From NCBI GenBank assembly GCA_037349315.1, contig JBAIAC010000006.1, forward strand, positions 19,999,501 through 20,063,500: 64,000 nt of DNA, read 5' to 3'. The translations under genes and the position numbers were made by a program. Below, piece after piece: positions 23,414 to 33,626 of this stretch. The notes beneath the pieces were generated by a model, which was not told where the DNA came from, did no database searches, and saw only the letters and a program-made list of their open reading frames with translations. The DNA comes from Chelydra serpentina. Its lineage: Eukaryota > Chordata > Testudines > Chelydridae. How positions within the stretch are numbered: the stretch's first letter is position 1; each line of letters opens with the position of its first letter.

Positions 23414-24350
23414 GTGACTTGGAAGCCTAAATCCCATTTTCAAGAGACTTAAGCACGAAGGCGCCTAAAGGTTTGCCCACATTACAAAATTAAGTGGACC
23501 AAACTTATGTCGGCATACACCTGCCACAGTAATTGCATTCCTTGTGTGTGTCTACACTTTGCTCCTTGTGTCTGTGGTGTGCGTCCTCACCTGGAGAGCT
23601 TGTATCAATTGTACTGTCAGTATGAGGCATTGTGGGATGGCTTCTGAAAGCCAACAACATTCAATGTAAGCAATGCTATGTCTACACTGATGTTGCATTG
23701 ACCTAACTACATCAACAATGACTCTATGCCTCTCGTGGAGGTGGAATTATTATGTTGGCATAGCAGGGCATTTACATTGGCAGGAGTGAAATTTTAGTGT
23801 AGACGCTTACATAATTAGGTCAATGTCAGCTGCCGTGTGTCGACCTAACTCTATAGTGTAGACCTGGCCTAAGTCTTATTGAAAGTCAATAAGATTTAGG
23901 CTCCTAAGGCCCAGATCCTCAAAGGTACTTAGAAACCTGTGATAGGTAGTGCCTATCATAGGGGTCACACTCGGGTAGTTTCAGAGCCTTTACACTCTTT
24001 CAAAGGTCTATCTAGGTCTTTGTGCGTGGCGGAAGCTTGTCAGCTGTCTCCCTCTTAGCTGCTCTGTAACAAGAGTTAGCTCCTTCTAAGGCATGCCAGC
24101 TTTCCTCCTGGTTGCCACCCCTTCCTGTGACCAGCTCTCCTTTTTAAGCTTGCTTCCTCCAGTTGGATCAGTCTCTGCAGGTATGTCTAGTTGGTAGGAA
24201 TTGAGCCCAGAGAAGCTCATTAGCCTTCTTTTGACTGGGATAGGGGAATGCCCCATCACAGAGCCAACTCCCAGAGAGTTAGGCACCCAAATACCTTTGG
24301 CCTAAATGCCACTTTTGGAAAATGGAACATAGGCTTCTAAATCACTTGGG
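23414..24350. repeat. Fold-back repeat of the 'ggcccagat..cctaa' type, broken by insertions
   Basis: Left pieces (AAGCCTAAATCCCATTTTC, GGCCCAGATCCTCAAAGGTA) and right pieces (AGTTAGGCACCCAAATACCT, GGCTTCTAAATCACTTGGGT) belong to the same group as 3688-3931. The MITE at 23469-23869 and an unassigned insert at about 23940-24260 ending CCCCATCACA interrupt it. The insert might be an LTR fragment, but I could not find its TSD. Confidence 0.45.
23469..23869. mobile_element. Harbinger-type MITE, 401 bp
   Basis: AGGTTTGCCCACATTAC ... ATAGTGTAGACCTGGCC with TAA at 23466-23468 and 23870-23872. The interior contains ATGTCTACACTGATGTTGC, which is itself a terminus-like word, so this may be two joined copies. 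Confidence 0.8.
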
Positions 24351-25496
24351 TGCATTTGAAAGCTTTACCATGAGCTACAGATGTAGGTGAGTCAGACACT
24401 TTGTTATTCATAAGCATTTCAACGACTGCTGGTATTCTTGAAAAAAAATCACTACACCTGAAAGTGGTAGCCATAGTTTGTCTGAGGTTATTTGAAGCTT
24501 GTATTTAGTGTAAATATGTGCACAAGTATGTTTTACATATACAGAAAAAAACACCAGCACCATTCCTTATGTTCCTCAGCATAGCCAGTTCCCAGAGGAA
24601 CTTGGATGAGGTATAGATTACTGGGGCTCAGCCGAGGCAAGACTGAGAAGAGTTAGTATGCTGGAAGAAATGACTGAAGAGTTGAAAACTATGGGTAGAT
24701 TCCTGGCCTCAATAAAGTCAAACAGCAAAACTTGTATTGACTTCAGTAGGGCCAAGATTTTACCCTACATTGATACCCCTGATTGAGGGAATGCATCCAC
24801 TGTTAACTTCAGGTATTCTTGATCCCCTGCATCTCATGATTCTGCAGCGGTACGGTTTGCTGAAGAATCCCCACTTTTTCCACCCTTTGCCATATGTTTG
24901 TGATCCATAAGCCAAGCTTTTGTTTTTTAAGCAAATTACATTTCCAGCTCTCAAGGCTGTGAAGATATCTTTGAAAAAGTGAACTGATGCAATTCTTGCT
25001 TCCTGAGTATGTTAACAATCTGAAATAATCACTGAACTTCCTCATTCATCTTAATCATGTCTTTCTTCTGAAACCTGACGATGACCATTCAAATATCAAT
25101 ATTTTTAGCTATTGTGATGCTGATCATTTTAGCAGGAACATCTAGTGAATGTACTTACCCCAGAATCCCAGTCTGCCTCCCCAAAAGGCTCAGCTGTCCC
25201 ATTCCCAGCACCCCAAACTTCTCTTATGCAGTTGTGCTTTCTGATTCCAAAAAAATTGTGGCACATCCCAAACTGAAAATGTAGGGGCAGCGTTATTATT
25301 AATGCCATATTATTAATTTTGTGTGCTGTTTGTTAAAAATCTCAATCTTTCCATTTAAATCATTCTGCCACAGAATTTCCAGTCTGCTGCTCCACAGTGT
25401 TTCAGAATCAAGAGACATTGCTTCACAATTTAAGACCAGTTTGCCATAGCATACACAGGTTCTTGGGCATATATTAAATCCTGGGCTGCTTGTAGA
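24351..25496. other. Intergenic DNA, one palindromic repeat relic
   Basis: CTGGCCTCAATAAAGTCAAAC with TTGTATTGACTTCAGTAGGG (24700-24760) is a relic of the fold-back family. Otherwise nothing was recognised. Confidence 0.4.
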
Positions 25497-25990
25497 TGGT
25501 GTGATAGCAGTTGTGGCTGGTCAAGAGTTTTTCCATCTGTGTCTAGCAAGAAGAGTGCAACTTTTCCTATCACATGTGGTCCATGCTACACTTATCCATA
25601 CATTTGTTTCACAAAGGTTAGATTGCTATAATGTGCTCTGTGTGAAGCTACATCTTGAGACCATTTGGAAACTGAAGCTAGTGTAACATTCAGCCACCTG
25701 TTTATCAAGCAGAGCATCATGCAGAGAGCACATAAAACCAGTGCTCCAAAATCTGCAATGGCTGCCAATAATATTTCTGGGTTGAGTTCAAGGTGTTGGT
25801 TTTAACCTATAAAGACCTAAGTGGTTTGGGACCTGGTTACCTGAGAGACTGGTTCTCTCCCTATGCAATAGTGCTCCATTAGTTAATGGAGGAGTCTGAG
25901 CTGGTAACTCCTGGGTTTAATAGGATGTGGGCTGCTGGCAGGACCTTCTCCATGAAGGGCCCTCTGTGGTGTGTGTGCTGTGAAAATGTT
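25497..25990 (+). pseudogene. LINE (CR1/L2 clade) reverse-transcriptase C-terminal remnant
   Basis: With frameshifts the translation gives HTFVSQRLDCYNVLCVKLH, then LETIWKLKLVQ, then after a shift an LQWLPI..FR-like block and DLSGLGPGYLRDWFSPYA. These correspond to the thumb-side motifs 'HALVTSRLDYCNALY', 'LHWLPV', 'LTYKALHGLGPGYL' of CR1/L2-type LINEs. No intact frame remains. Neighbouring sequence does not allow the family to be narrowed. Confidence 0.65.
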
Positions 25991-26884
25991 ATCTATCATG
26001 AACATTGTGCACGGAAGTGTTCAGGAGTGGTAAGCTGAAGTCTGGATCTGAAAGTTAGCATGAGCTGGTTCGAACTGTTTACAAAGACCCTCTTTCTGTG
26101 CTCACTTTGAGACCTGTTTGTGATTTTCTTGTTTTCCCCTCATCCTAGTTAAAGTCATTGAGTTTACTGAAGGGCCATGGGGACATTTTGGGTATCCTGA
26201 AACATAACAACTAGAGCTGGGCAGAAAAAGATAAATCTGTTTCACAAGGGTTTTGATATTTAGAAATTTGGTGTCATTCTGATTAGGAACAAAACCCCCG
26301 CATTTTGAATTTCTCAGACAATCAAATGGAGTCCCAGCTATAGGGACGTTTACCAGGTGAGCTGCCCCAGAGCTATGGACCCTGGAAGTCCTTGGGGCCC
26401 TTGAGACAGTCCACATGGCTGGGTGCGCCACAGCTGTGGACCCTGGAAACCCAGGCTTCACAATGAGCTACCAGGTGGGCAGCCAAAGAGGTGAGGTGGC
26501 AGGAAACCAGGCAGGCTTTTGATGGATGCCTGCCTGATGGGTAGGGACCCATCAGCCCTGTGGAGAAATTGGATCATCCCCACAAAATTCCATTACTTGA
26601 ATTGGCAATTTTTTCTGATCAGCTCTTATAATAACCTTGCCTTCAGAACTCCCTCTTTCATGGTCAACCAGAAACTGGATTTGTTAACTTTCTGGGCAAG
26701 TTAAAAAGCCCACAAAGCAAAACCAAGAGGAGTAAGGGGGAGGAGAGGTTATTAGTGAAGAGAAGTAAAAAGGAGGGGTTCCTGTATTCCTAGACTAAAT
26801 GGATTTAAAGGATGGAGCTGAAGGAGGAGATTTGGTGAACAGGAAATGAGAATCAAGTGAAAAATCTGTCTAAACATTTTTATG
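25991..26884. other. Intergenic DNA, nothing recognised
   Basis: No gene or named repeat visible. Confidence 0.4.
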
Positions 26885-27715
26885 GCTCTCATTATGGTCA
26901 TATCTGAGCATCTCACAATCATTAATGTGTTTTTATCCTTAAAACACCCTGTAATGTTTCACTCCATATTCTTTATGAAAATATGCTTATGATATGATAT
27001 GACATAAAAAGAAGTACTTTATGCAAGATGGGTCTTGTAAGGTATCATTGAAAAGGTTATAATTTACTGAATGTGATTATCTAATTTGTGTGCCTGTATC
27101 ATTTCTGTATCTGAAGTTAGGAATGTTGACTGTGTATTTGTATTTCAACCATGCTACTTTGGGTGATGCCCGCTGCTAACACTTCAGGTACAACAACGGA
27201 AAAGCCAGACATGGGGGATGGCCCACCAACGAGGATAATGGACTGTGAAAAGGCTTGGCCTTCCTATGGACATTCGATACTGCCACTGACTCATGGACGC
27301 TGGGTTTATCTCCCAAAAAGGGGTGTGCATGTGAGTGCTGGGGGAGTCCCCTCGCACAAAGCTGACTTCAGTTTGTGTCTGCAGCGGGGTGTGGCCCTAC
27401 CTGTGTGTGTGTGCTGCAAGAGGCGGGAGAGCTTAATTCAGCAAAGCAGGGAGAGGGAGCCCAGGTTGATTGAGCAGGGGAGGTTCAGTTAAACCCCAGC
27501 ACATCATGTGGCATCCCAGAAAAGCGGGCGGGGGGGGGGGTCTAACCTGTCACACACCCCTCATTTTACAGATGGGGAACTACTGAGCCATCAAGTAGAT
27601 TAAGTGACTTGCCCAAGTTTACACAGGGAGTGTGTGGCTGAGCCAGGAACTGAAGCCAGGTCCCCTAATTCCCAGTCCAGTGTCTTATTTACTATACCAT
27701 CCTTCCTAAATAATG
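26885..27715 (+). repeat. MIR-like SINE, split by an LTR
   Basis: The left piece ends TTTTTATCCTTAAAACACCC. The right piece (from 27555) has TCATTTTACAGATGGGGAAC, AGTGACTTGCCCAAGTTTAC, and CCCAGTCCAGTGTCTTATTTAC, the MIR 3' half. The two join at the 5-bp duplication. Confidence 0.8.
26950..27554 (+). mobile_element. Solo LTR inserted in a SINE (5-bp TSD)
   Basis: 605 bp, TGTAATGTTTCACTCC ... TCTAACCTGTCACA, with CACCC at 26945-26949 and 27555-27559. It shares a TATCATTGAAAAGGTTATAA block and a GTGGCATCCCAGAAAA end with the 1,234-bp element at 14647-15880, so both are one LTR family with different interiors. Strand follows that relation. No internal viral genes are present. Confidence 0.85.
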
Positions 27716-28283
27716 TAGACTATATAAAGATAAGAAGTATACTTGCCTTTTTAATACATTGTATAACAGTTCTGTAGCCTAACTGAATATGGCTGCTTTA
27801 AGAGAACCAGAAATCTGGATCTCTGCCCCTTTTCTGAAAGTGTGTATTCAGATTGTCCAACGGCCAATTAAATTTGAGGATTGAGAAAGAGAGAGCGAGA
27901 GAGAGAGAGAGCGCTCTGTATTGGAAGAGTGAGCATGTAGCCATTATCGTCTACATATGGGAAATGAGGGGTACAGAGCAATAGCAAGCAATGGCTGCAG
28001 TATTTGCCTGACAGACATACTTGTTGAGTGCTTCTCTCTGCAGGATTGAATTAGATTTGCTCACATGTGATTGTTTCTGTCCAGTGATGGCCATCCTATA
28101 GAGAAAATGTAATCCCAGCTAGTAGTGCCAGCTAATGGTATCTTCTTTAGCTCAAGCAGTACAAGGCTGTGGTTTTGGAAAAGAAGCTGCTAGCTCCGTA
28201 CTCCACGGCTAGAGATGTGCAGTTCAAGGCCTAGATTTGCAAGGTACTTGGGAACGTGTGTAACTTTAATGTGAGAGCAGTGC
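27716..28283. other. Intergenic DNA with GA microsatellite
   Basis: An interrupted (GA)n tract lies at about 27880-27911. Nothing else was recognised. Confidence 0.5.
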
Positions 28284-28291
28284 CTCTGAGG

Positions 28292-28695
28292 CAGGCCTGT
28301 CCCTACTCATATGCAAAGTACGCAGCTGCGTTGGGCACCAGGAACTTTGGGGCACCAAATTTCCTGGTGCCCTATGCAGCTGCATGCTGCTCCAGCCCCT
28401 GCTCCGCCTCTTCCTTTGGCCCCCGCCCCTGCTCCGCTCCAGCCCCGCCTTTTCCCACCCATGCTCTACCCCAGCCCCGCCCCCACTCCACTGACGACTG
28501 CAGCAGGGGTCGGGCCTGTACTCACTGGCGGCGGGAAGTGGAGCGACCCGGCCCCAAACTGCTCCACTCTGCTGGTGAGTGCTGGGGGGTGGTTCCCCCC
28601 CTACTCCCCAAGCTTGCTTCTGCCGCCCTGCGGAGGCCTGTGGCCAGCCCCTCCCACCCCCCGCATGGAAGCTTAAATGTCTAGGGACGGCCCTG
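28292..28695. mobile_element. hAT-type MITE, GC-rich (8-bp TSD)
   Basis: 404 bp. Termini CAGGCCTGTCCCTA and TAGGGACGGCCCTG form inverted repeats. The 8-bp duplication CTCTGAGG is at 28284-28291 and 28696-28703. CAGGG-type termini with 8-bp TSDs are diagnostic of hAT elements. The C-rich interior gives open frames on both strands that are not genes. Confidence 0.9.
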
Positions 28696-28703
28696 CTCTG
28701 AGG

Positions 28704-29360
28704 CCCTAAATAACTACCATATTGTCTGTGTATGTTAATGTAGATTATTAAAATTGGTGCCCACCTAATCACAGTATCAGATAATTTCATGCAAACAAAA
28801 GATCTCTGTTCCAGCAGTTTTCAGGCTTCCTTGACTCTGATTGTGAGGAATCTGAATCTGCCTCTACGGTATCTATTTATTGTGAGTGCTAACTAGAGAT
28901 ATAAGAGGACCCTACTGAGTGTAATCTGGGACTCCCTCTAGAAATCTTACAGAGTGGGTGCTCTTTTTCTTACTGACATGGTCGCTCATCTAAGGTTGGC
29001 TGAAAAGAGAGTCATACATTTTGTAACTTGTTTTGAGACTTAACTCTTCATAGGCTGTATTCTGCCCTTTTAAAATGACAAGGTGAATGGCTGTAAGCTT
29101 TATAACTCAATCTCACCTACTTTAAGAGGATAGTTAAAGAACTTGCCATAAGGACACTTAATTCCCTGCAATTCTACTAAGCAGATTATCTTCATGTTAG
29201 GGTATAAAAATATTTATAATAAAAATTCTAGGCACAAAGCATTTGACTAGATGGATCTTCCAAAGCCAAATTGCTGCAGGATGGTCTGTTCTGTTTTGCT
29301 TACAGTAGCTATATGGATCCATTCCCTTTCTATCACCAGCTTTCTTTCTGATGCTATACC
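28704..29360. other. Intergenic DNA, nothing recognised
   Basis: AT-rich, no gene or repeat named. Confidence 0.4.
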
Positions 29361-29364
29361 CTGG

Positions 29365-29463
29365 GTCCAATTCTGATCTCACTCACACCCATTTTATGCT
29401 ATTATAGCTCTATTGAATTTAATGGATTAACATTCATGTAAGTGAGATGAGAATGAGGATCAG
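29365..29463. repeat. Palindromic repeat
   Basis: GGGTCCAATTCTGATCTCACT pairs imperfectly with GTGAGATGAGAATGAGGATC around a centre TCTATTGAATTTAATGGATT. Fold-back family member. Confidence 0.7.
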
Positions 29464-29763
29464 AATTATTGTCTCTTTCAGCTGCTAGCCTTCAGGACAA
29501 AACATGTATCTCATATATCTTTTTCCACAAATACTGTAAACATGTAATATACATTAAATATACATGTAATTCACCACATATTCATGTCCAAATCCTGTGG
29601 TGATTGGCAATTGGTGATGGGAGCAGGACAGTGATGACTGGAAGCTTCTAATCATGGACCAGCACATAGGCAGCAGCTTTCAGATGGTCATTTTTGCATT
29701 TGGACAGAGACAGGAGTGCAACTTGGCAACTGCAACCATGACTAAACAGCCTTTCTACAAACA

Positions 29764-30048
29764 GGGCTTGTCTACATTATCCACTGGAGCGATCGATCTT
29801 TTGGGGATCGATTTTTCACGTCTAGTGTAGATGCGATAAATCAATCCCCGATCGCTCTGCCGTCGACTCCGGCAATCCACCCCCGGCGAGAGGAAGAAGC
29901 GGAGTCGACGGGGGAGCGGGGGCAGTCGACCCTGCGGCGTCCTCACAGTACGGTAAGTCGATCGAGGTACGTCAATGTCAGCTACGTTATTCACGTAGCT
30001 GAAGTTGCATACCTTACATCGACCCCCGCCCCTAATGTAGACCTGGGC
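29764..30048. mobile_element. Harbinger-type MITE
   Basis: GGGCTTGTCTACATTATCC ... AATGTAGACCTGGGC. The interior has GGGGATCGATTTTTCACG, GCCGTCGACTCCGGC and a 42-bp palindrome centred near 29992 (CAGCTACGTTATTCACGTAG). The best-preserved interior among the copies, suggesting a younger insertion. The left flank ACA does not match the right TTA, so the TSD is unclear. Confidence 0.85.
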
Positions 30049-30183
30049 TTAGGATCTACTGTGCTCACCCCACATGGTGAGAGGACTAGAAAAGGTGCCC
30101 TAAACATAGTTTGTCTTGCTTCCCCAGGACTGGATAAATGCATCCAAAGGGATCATTTTACTGCGGTTAAAACTAAACAATAA

Positions 30184-30540
30184 AATTTGAAACCTGGAAC
30201 ATTCAGACCCCGATGTAGAACCTGAAAAGTAACCAGCCAGAATGAAGAACAGCAATTGTGGTGAGAGAACACAGGAGACATAACATCAACATTGCTGCAT
30301 TGAGATCCAACATGCAGCAGAAGGACTGCTCAAGGAATAAGCTGGTGGTTACACTTTTTTCTGGAAATGAGCAGGTGATGATGAACGATGAATCAATGGC
30401 ACTGGTAACTGTCAACCAACTCCCGGAATTACCAGTAAGCATCAAGGAACAACTCATGACCCTCTGCCCTAAACTTGCCAAGAATCAGCATGCAACATTC
30501 ATCAGTGCTCCAACTGCGATAACTGTTAGTGATAACTGAC
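30184..30540 (+). pseudogene. LINE APE-type endonuclease fragment
   Basis: The start reads KFETWNIQTP, matching the 'ATWNVRTL' opening of LINE apurinic-type endonuclease domains. The frame 30258-30539 then gives VREHRRHNINIAALRSN and, after a gap, ALVTVNQLPELPVSIKEQLM and HATFISAPTAITVSDN. These align by eye with 'ELxRYNIDIAALSETR', 'LPxGINDRLMSL' and 'FATIISAYAPTMTSSD'. Catalytic residues are partly lost (the SETR glutamate is absent) and an in-frame stop lies near the start, so it is a dead fragment. The RTE/CR1-like clade is not resolved. Confidence 0.65.
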
Positions 30541-30610
30541 TATCATTTTATGAAAGACAATCATCCATGAATTCCAAGGAATCACCAACAATATACATTA
30601 AACATACATG

Positions 30611-30701
30611 AAAATAAGAAAGAAAAACTTGTAGCACCTTAGAGACTAGCAAATTTATTTCAGCATAAGCTTTCGTGGGTTAGTACCCACTTCATCGGAT
30701 G
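30611..30701 (-). mobile_element. Minimal 91-bp PLE-tail insertion with TSD
   Basis: On the minus strand it begins CATCCGATGAAGTGGGT and ends CTAAGGTGCTACAAG plus a T-rich tail. The duplication CATTAAACATACATG is at 30596-30610 and 30702-30716. The insertion starts at the hammerhead-like motif and carries no coding sequence. The motif (CGATGA, stem II GTGGGT/ACCCAC, GAAA, GC-TTAT-GC) lies at about 30664-30700. Confidence 0.85.
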
Positions 30702-30894
30702 CATTAAACATACATGTAATTCACCTGATATCATATCAAAAAATAACATGAAATAAAATTAAATATACTGAAAATGTTGTGCCAATATGTGTGGATAGAT
30801 AGCTAGATAGATATAGATATAACACACAGTGCCTCAATGCACTCATCATAATTTTATCAAGTGCATGTATATTACATCAAAATAGGAATGTGAT

Positions 30895-31102
30895 CAGGGC
30901 GGGCTCCAGGCCCCAGACGACAAAGCACGTGCCTGGGGCAGCACCCTGTAAGGCAGTCCGGGGATTCTAGGGCGGCCGGGTTTTTTTTGTTTGGTTTTTT
31001 TTGCTTTGGCACTTCAGCTGGGCTTTTTTTTTTTTGCTTCGGCAGCAGCCTTTTTTTTTTTTTTTTTTGCTTGGGGCGGCCCAAAAGCTGGCGCCGGCCC
31101 TG
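30895..31102. mobile_element. hAT-type MITE (8-bp TSD)
   Basis: 208 bp. Termini CAGGGCGGGCTCCAGG and CTGGCGCCGGCCCTG are inverted repeats. The duplication AATGTGAT is at 30887-30894 and 31103-31110. The interior has three poly-T tracts each followed by GCTTYGGC/GCTTGGGGC, i.e. a small internal tandem repeat. Confidence 0.9.
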
Positions 31103-31134
31103 AATGTGATCATATTACCAGATGAAAGATTGCC

Positions 31135-31500
31135 TCAAGCTCTGGAATGAAGACAGATCAACACCTCATCCCTCAGTCATAATGGTATCATAAGGGTAAA
31201 GCCAACCTGTGCAGGAGACAGAGCTTTCTTGGGGGCTGATCTGAGACCGTGGAATGAATTCCCACAGAAAATAAGGACCATCACAAACTTCACCACCTTC
31301 CACTCTAAGTGTCAAGCACATTTCCTTAAATTCTCCAATAAACACATAACAGTGTAAAGAAACACTGCACACACAATTCCTGGAGTGAGTGGGTGAGAGA
31401 GAGAATGAAAAACACGACAGATGTTAGCCATGTTGCTTAATGCATTGTTGCACTCAGATGCTATGATGATGAGGGCAATATTAGAATCACGTAGAACAAA
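31135..31500 (+). pseudogene. LINE ORF2 C-terminal remnant
   Basis: GDRAFLGADLRPWNEFP then QKIRTITNFTTFHSKCQA then HFLKFSNK matches the 'GRAFSxAAPxLWNxLP ... SKLKTHLF' end of CR1/L2-type LINE proteins. The same segment with the same UTR (GACAGATGTTAGCCATGTTG) occurs at 48645-49480, so both are copies of one LINE family. Confidence 0.65.
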
Positions 31501-31505
31501 GTTGG

Positions 31506-31560
31506 TGACGGCCACCATTGGAGATTGAACCAGGGACCTCCAAAGCTAAAAGCATGAATT
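31506..31560 (-). repeat. Possible tRNA-like SINE remnant
   Basis: The complement includes GGTCCCTGGTTCAATCTCC, a good B-box-like word, preceded by GCTTTTAGCTTTGGA. It is too short and diverged to name. Confidence 0.3.
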
Positions 31561-31679
31561 CCTACAGCGAGATCATCATCAGGCTCTCAAACTGGGGCTC
31601 TCTGGATCAGATGCATGTGACATGTGGACATACCCATGTAACACACACTGACCAGCAGGTTACCTACTCCCTCTGCATG

Positions 31680-32245
31680 GAACTGTTGCAAGCTGTAGCT
31701 CTTTCTGTCATGTGACTCTGCTAGCCATGCCATTCGACTTTGTAAGCACTATCAATTGTAGCTGTAATCTTCAAAGTGTCTTGAGCCATAGGTATTTCTA
31801 TCATGGCACTAATATTCTCTGCCCCCTCAGCCAGCAAAAGTTGCAAGTACTATGAACCATAACTGTTTCCCACTTGGGAATCACAAGGTCCAATGCCTGT
31901 GCCAAGAGAGCTTGTAAACACCATGACCATATTAATTTATCGTGTGGGATTTGTAAATTCCACCAACTGTACCAGCAAAGCCTTTATGGATGATGAAAAT
32001 GAGATATTTAGACCATGAGGAGACTTACAAGCTCTGTCAGCTAAACTGGCAGAGACTGTGAGCACAATGGACTATAGCTATATCTCTTACGGGACATTCA
32101 AGTGCTATATATTTTACCCATTAATGATCCATAGCTATTTGTCATAGGGAATGCAAGTACATCAGTTGAACTATCAGAGCTTGAATTTTCTCTTGGACTT
32201 ACAAGTTGTTTAGATACTCTCCACAGTATAGCTAACTTCTACAAG
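31680..32245 (+). repeat. Degenerate minisatellite, unit roughly 50-100 bp
   Basis: A recurring block of the form GYAAGYACTATSAAYYATAGCTRTTTCYC is visible near 31688, 31741, 31842, 31914, 31963, 32057, 32099-32150 and 32204. The units are strongly diverged and irregular in length. No named family was recognised. Confidence 0.5.
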
Positions 32246-33569
32246 GCCATTCCTGTGAGCTAGTGTATTTGTGAAGGTCTTCCCAAGTTCAGCTGCCTAT
32301 GGACCTTTGCGTTATGGTCCCCTGCACAATCCTCATCACCAGTCACATGCAACGAATACAAGAGGTTTGGAATAAGGAAGACACACCCTGGCCTTTATAG
32401 TGTGTTTCCTCCAGTCCTGTTACCATGACTACCTATGTTTTGGTGATGTGATCAGCTCATGGATGCTGCTCTTTGTGCTTTTTCCAGCTTGCACCGTGTT
32501 CCCTCTGAGTGAAATTCACCCTGGTGAAGCAGCCCACACACAGCCCTACATGCTGCTTAGTCCCTGTTTAAGGGTCTGCATTAGAGTGGATTTCACCCTT
32601 CCTGCACAGCCCCAGTTAGTTTTGCTGAGAGTTGCATTTATTCCCAATGCTATTTCTCCTTCTTTTTCCCTGTTGTGCCTCAGGGTATTATATGGTGCGG
32701 GCCGCAGAGTAGCTTTGTGATGCAGTGTTTCTTCAGGCTACCTGGGCCTTTGCATATTCAGAGTGTACATTATCAGCTCCTACAGACAGGGACATGCCAT
32801 TTTTTAATTGTCATGCACACCTTTAATGGGATCTATATATATAATCCTACTGCCTCTTGTGGTCCAGTAATGTGTTGCTTCTTTCCTCCCCGACTAGCCA
32901 ACAGACATAAGACCCCCAAAGTGTATTAACTTCCCTCCATCATAGACCTTTTTGTGTTTCTCTTTCCCTCTCCCTGCTACTTCTATATAGTTTCCTACTG
33001 TAAGATTGTTTTATTGTACGCTTATTTATTGTTTTGGCTACACATACCGTCAGTGGAGGTTTCTATGAGCTGCAGTGCCATGCACTATTGAAAAAAACTG
33101 CCGTAGTATGGGTAATTGCTGCTGAATCATTCATCTGGATTTCATTAGGCCAAAAGGAACTTCATAGAGGAGTTTCTCTCTTCCTCTCAGAAATGAGCTA
33201 GGGGGACCTGCTATTTGAGGTTGTAACACTCTTGTTTACACTCTTTGGAAACATGCTTTTAGTTTCTGTGAAGTCAAATTTTAAGCTATAGTCCATACGT
33301 CATGAGACCCTTCTTTCTTCGGTCACTACAAAACTACTGGATGCTAATAATGAAGCTTTATTCATCTAGTTAAAGCATTCAAAAACATCTGTACACAAGA
33401 ACAAAGACGAAGTGCATTACAGTCAGGACAAATATTGTGTCGGGTATGCAAGCATATTCACCTCTTGGAGCATAAATATAACTCATCCCCTATTAGCCCT
33501 ATCAAATACATCTTAGGCACATGCTTCAAGAGAAGACTACACTCCAAAGTGTCCAGACATTAATAAAGT
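32246..33569. other. Intergenic DNA, nothing recognised
   Basis: No gene recognised. Pyrimidine-rich pieces near 32640-32960 give open frames without domains. Confidence 0.4.
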
Positions 33570-33626
33570 CAGACTATATGATCATATTGGTCCTTTCTGA
33601 CCTTAAAATCTTCAAAATCTATGGGT
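33570..33626 (+). mobile_element. CR1 3'-end fragment
   Basis: AGACTATATGATCATATTGG and TCCTTTCTGACCTTAAAATC correspond to the CR1 terminal 'gactagatgatcatgatggtcccttctgaccttaaa' region. Confidence 0.6.

Noticed and set aside
23940..24260. Possible LTR with TGTGATAGG and CCATCACA ends
   Set aside because: No matching target duplication and the left limit is ambiguous, so it is mentioned only as an unassigned insert.
28256..28790. Frames of 121-174 codons on both strands
   Set aside because: They coincide with the GC-rich hAT MITE at 28292-28695.
30664..30700. Regularly spaced repeats suggesting a CRISPR array
   Set aside because: Copies of the PLE tail are dispersed on both strands, with individual TSDs; there is no array and the genome is eukaryotic.
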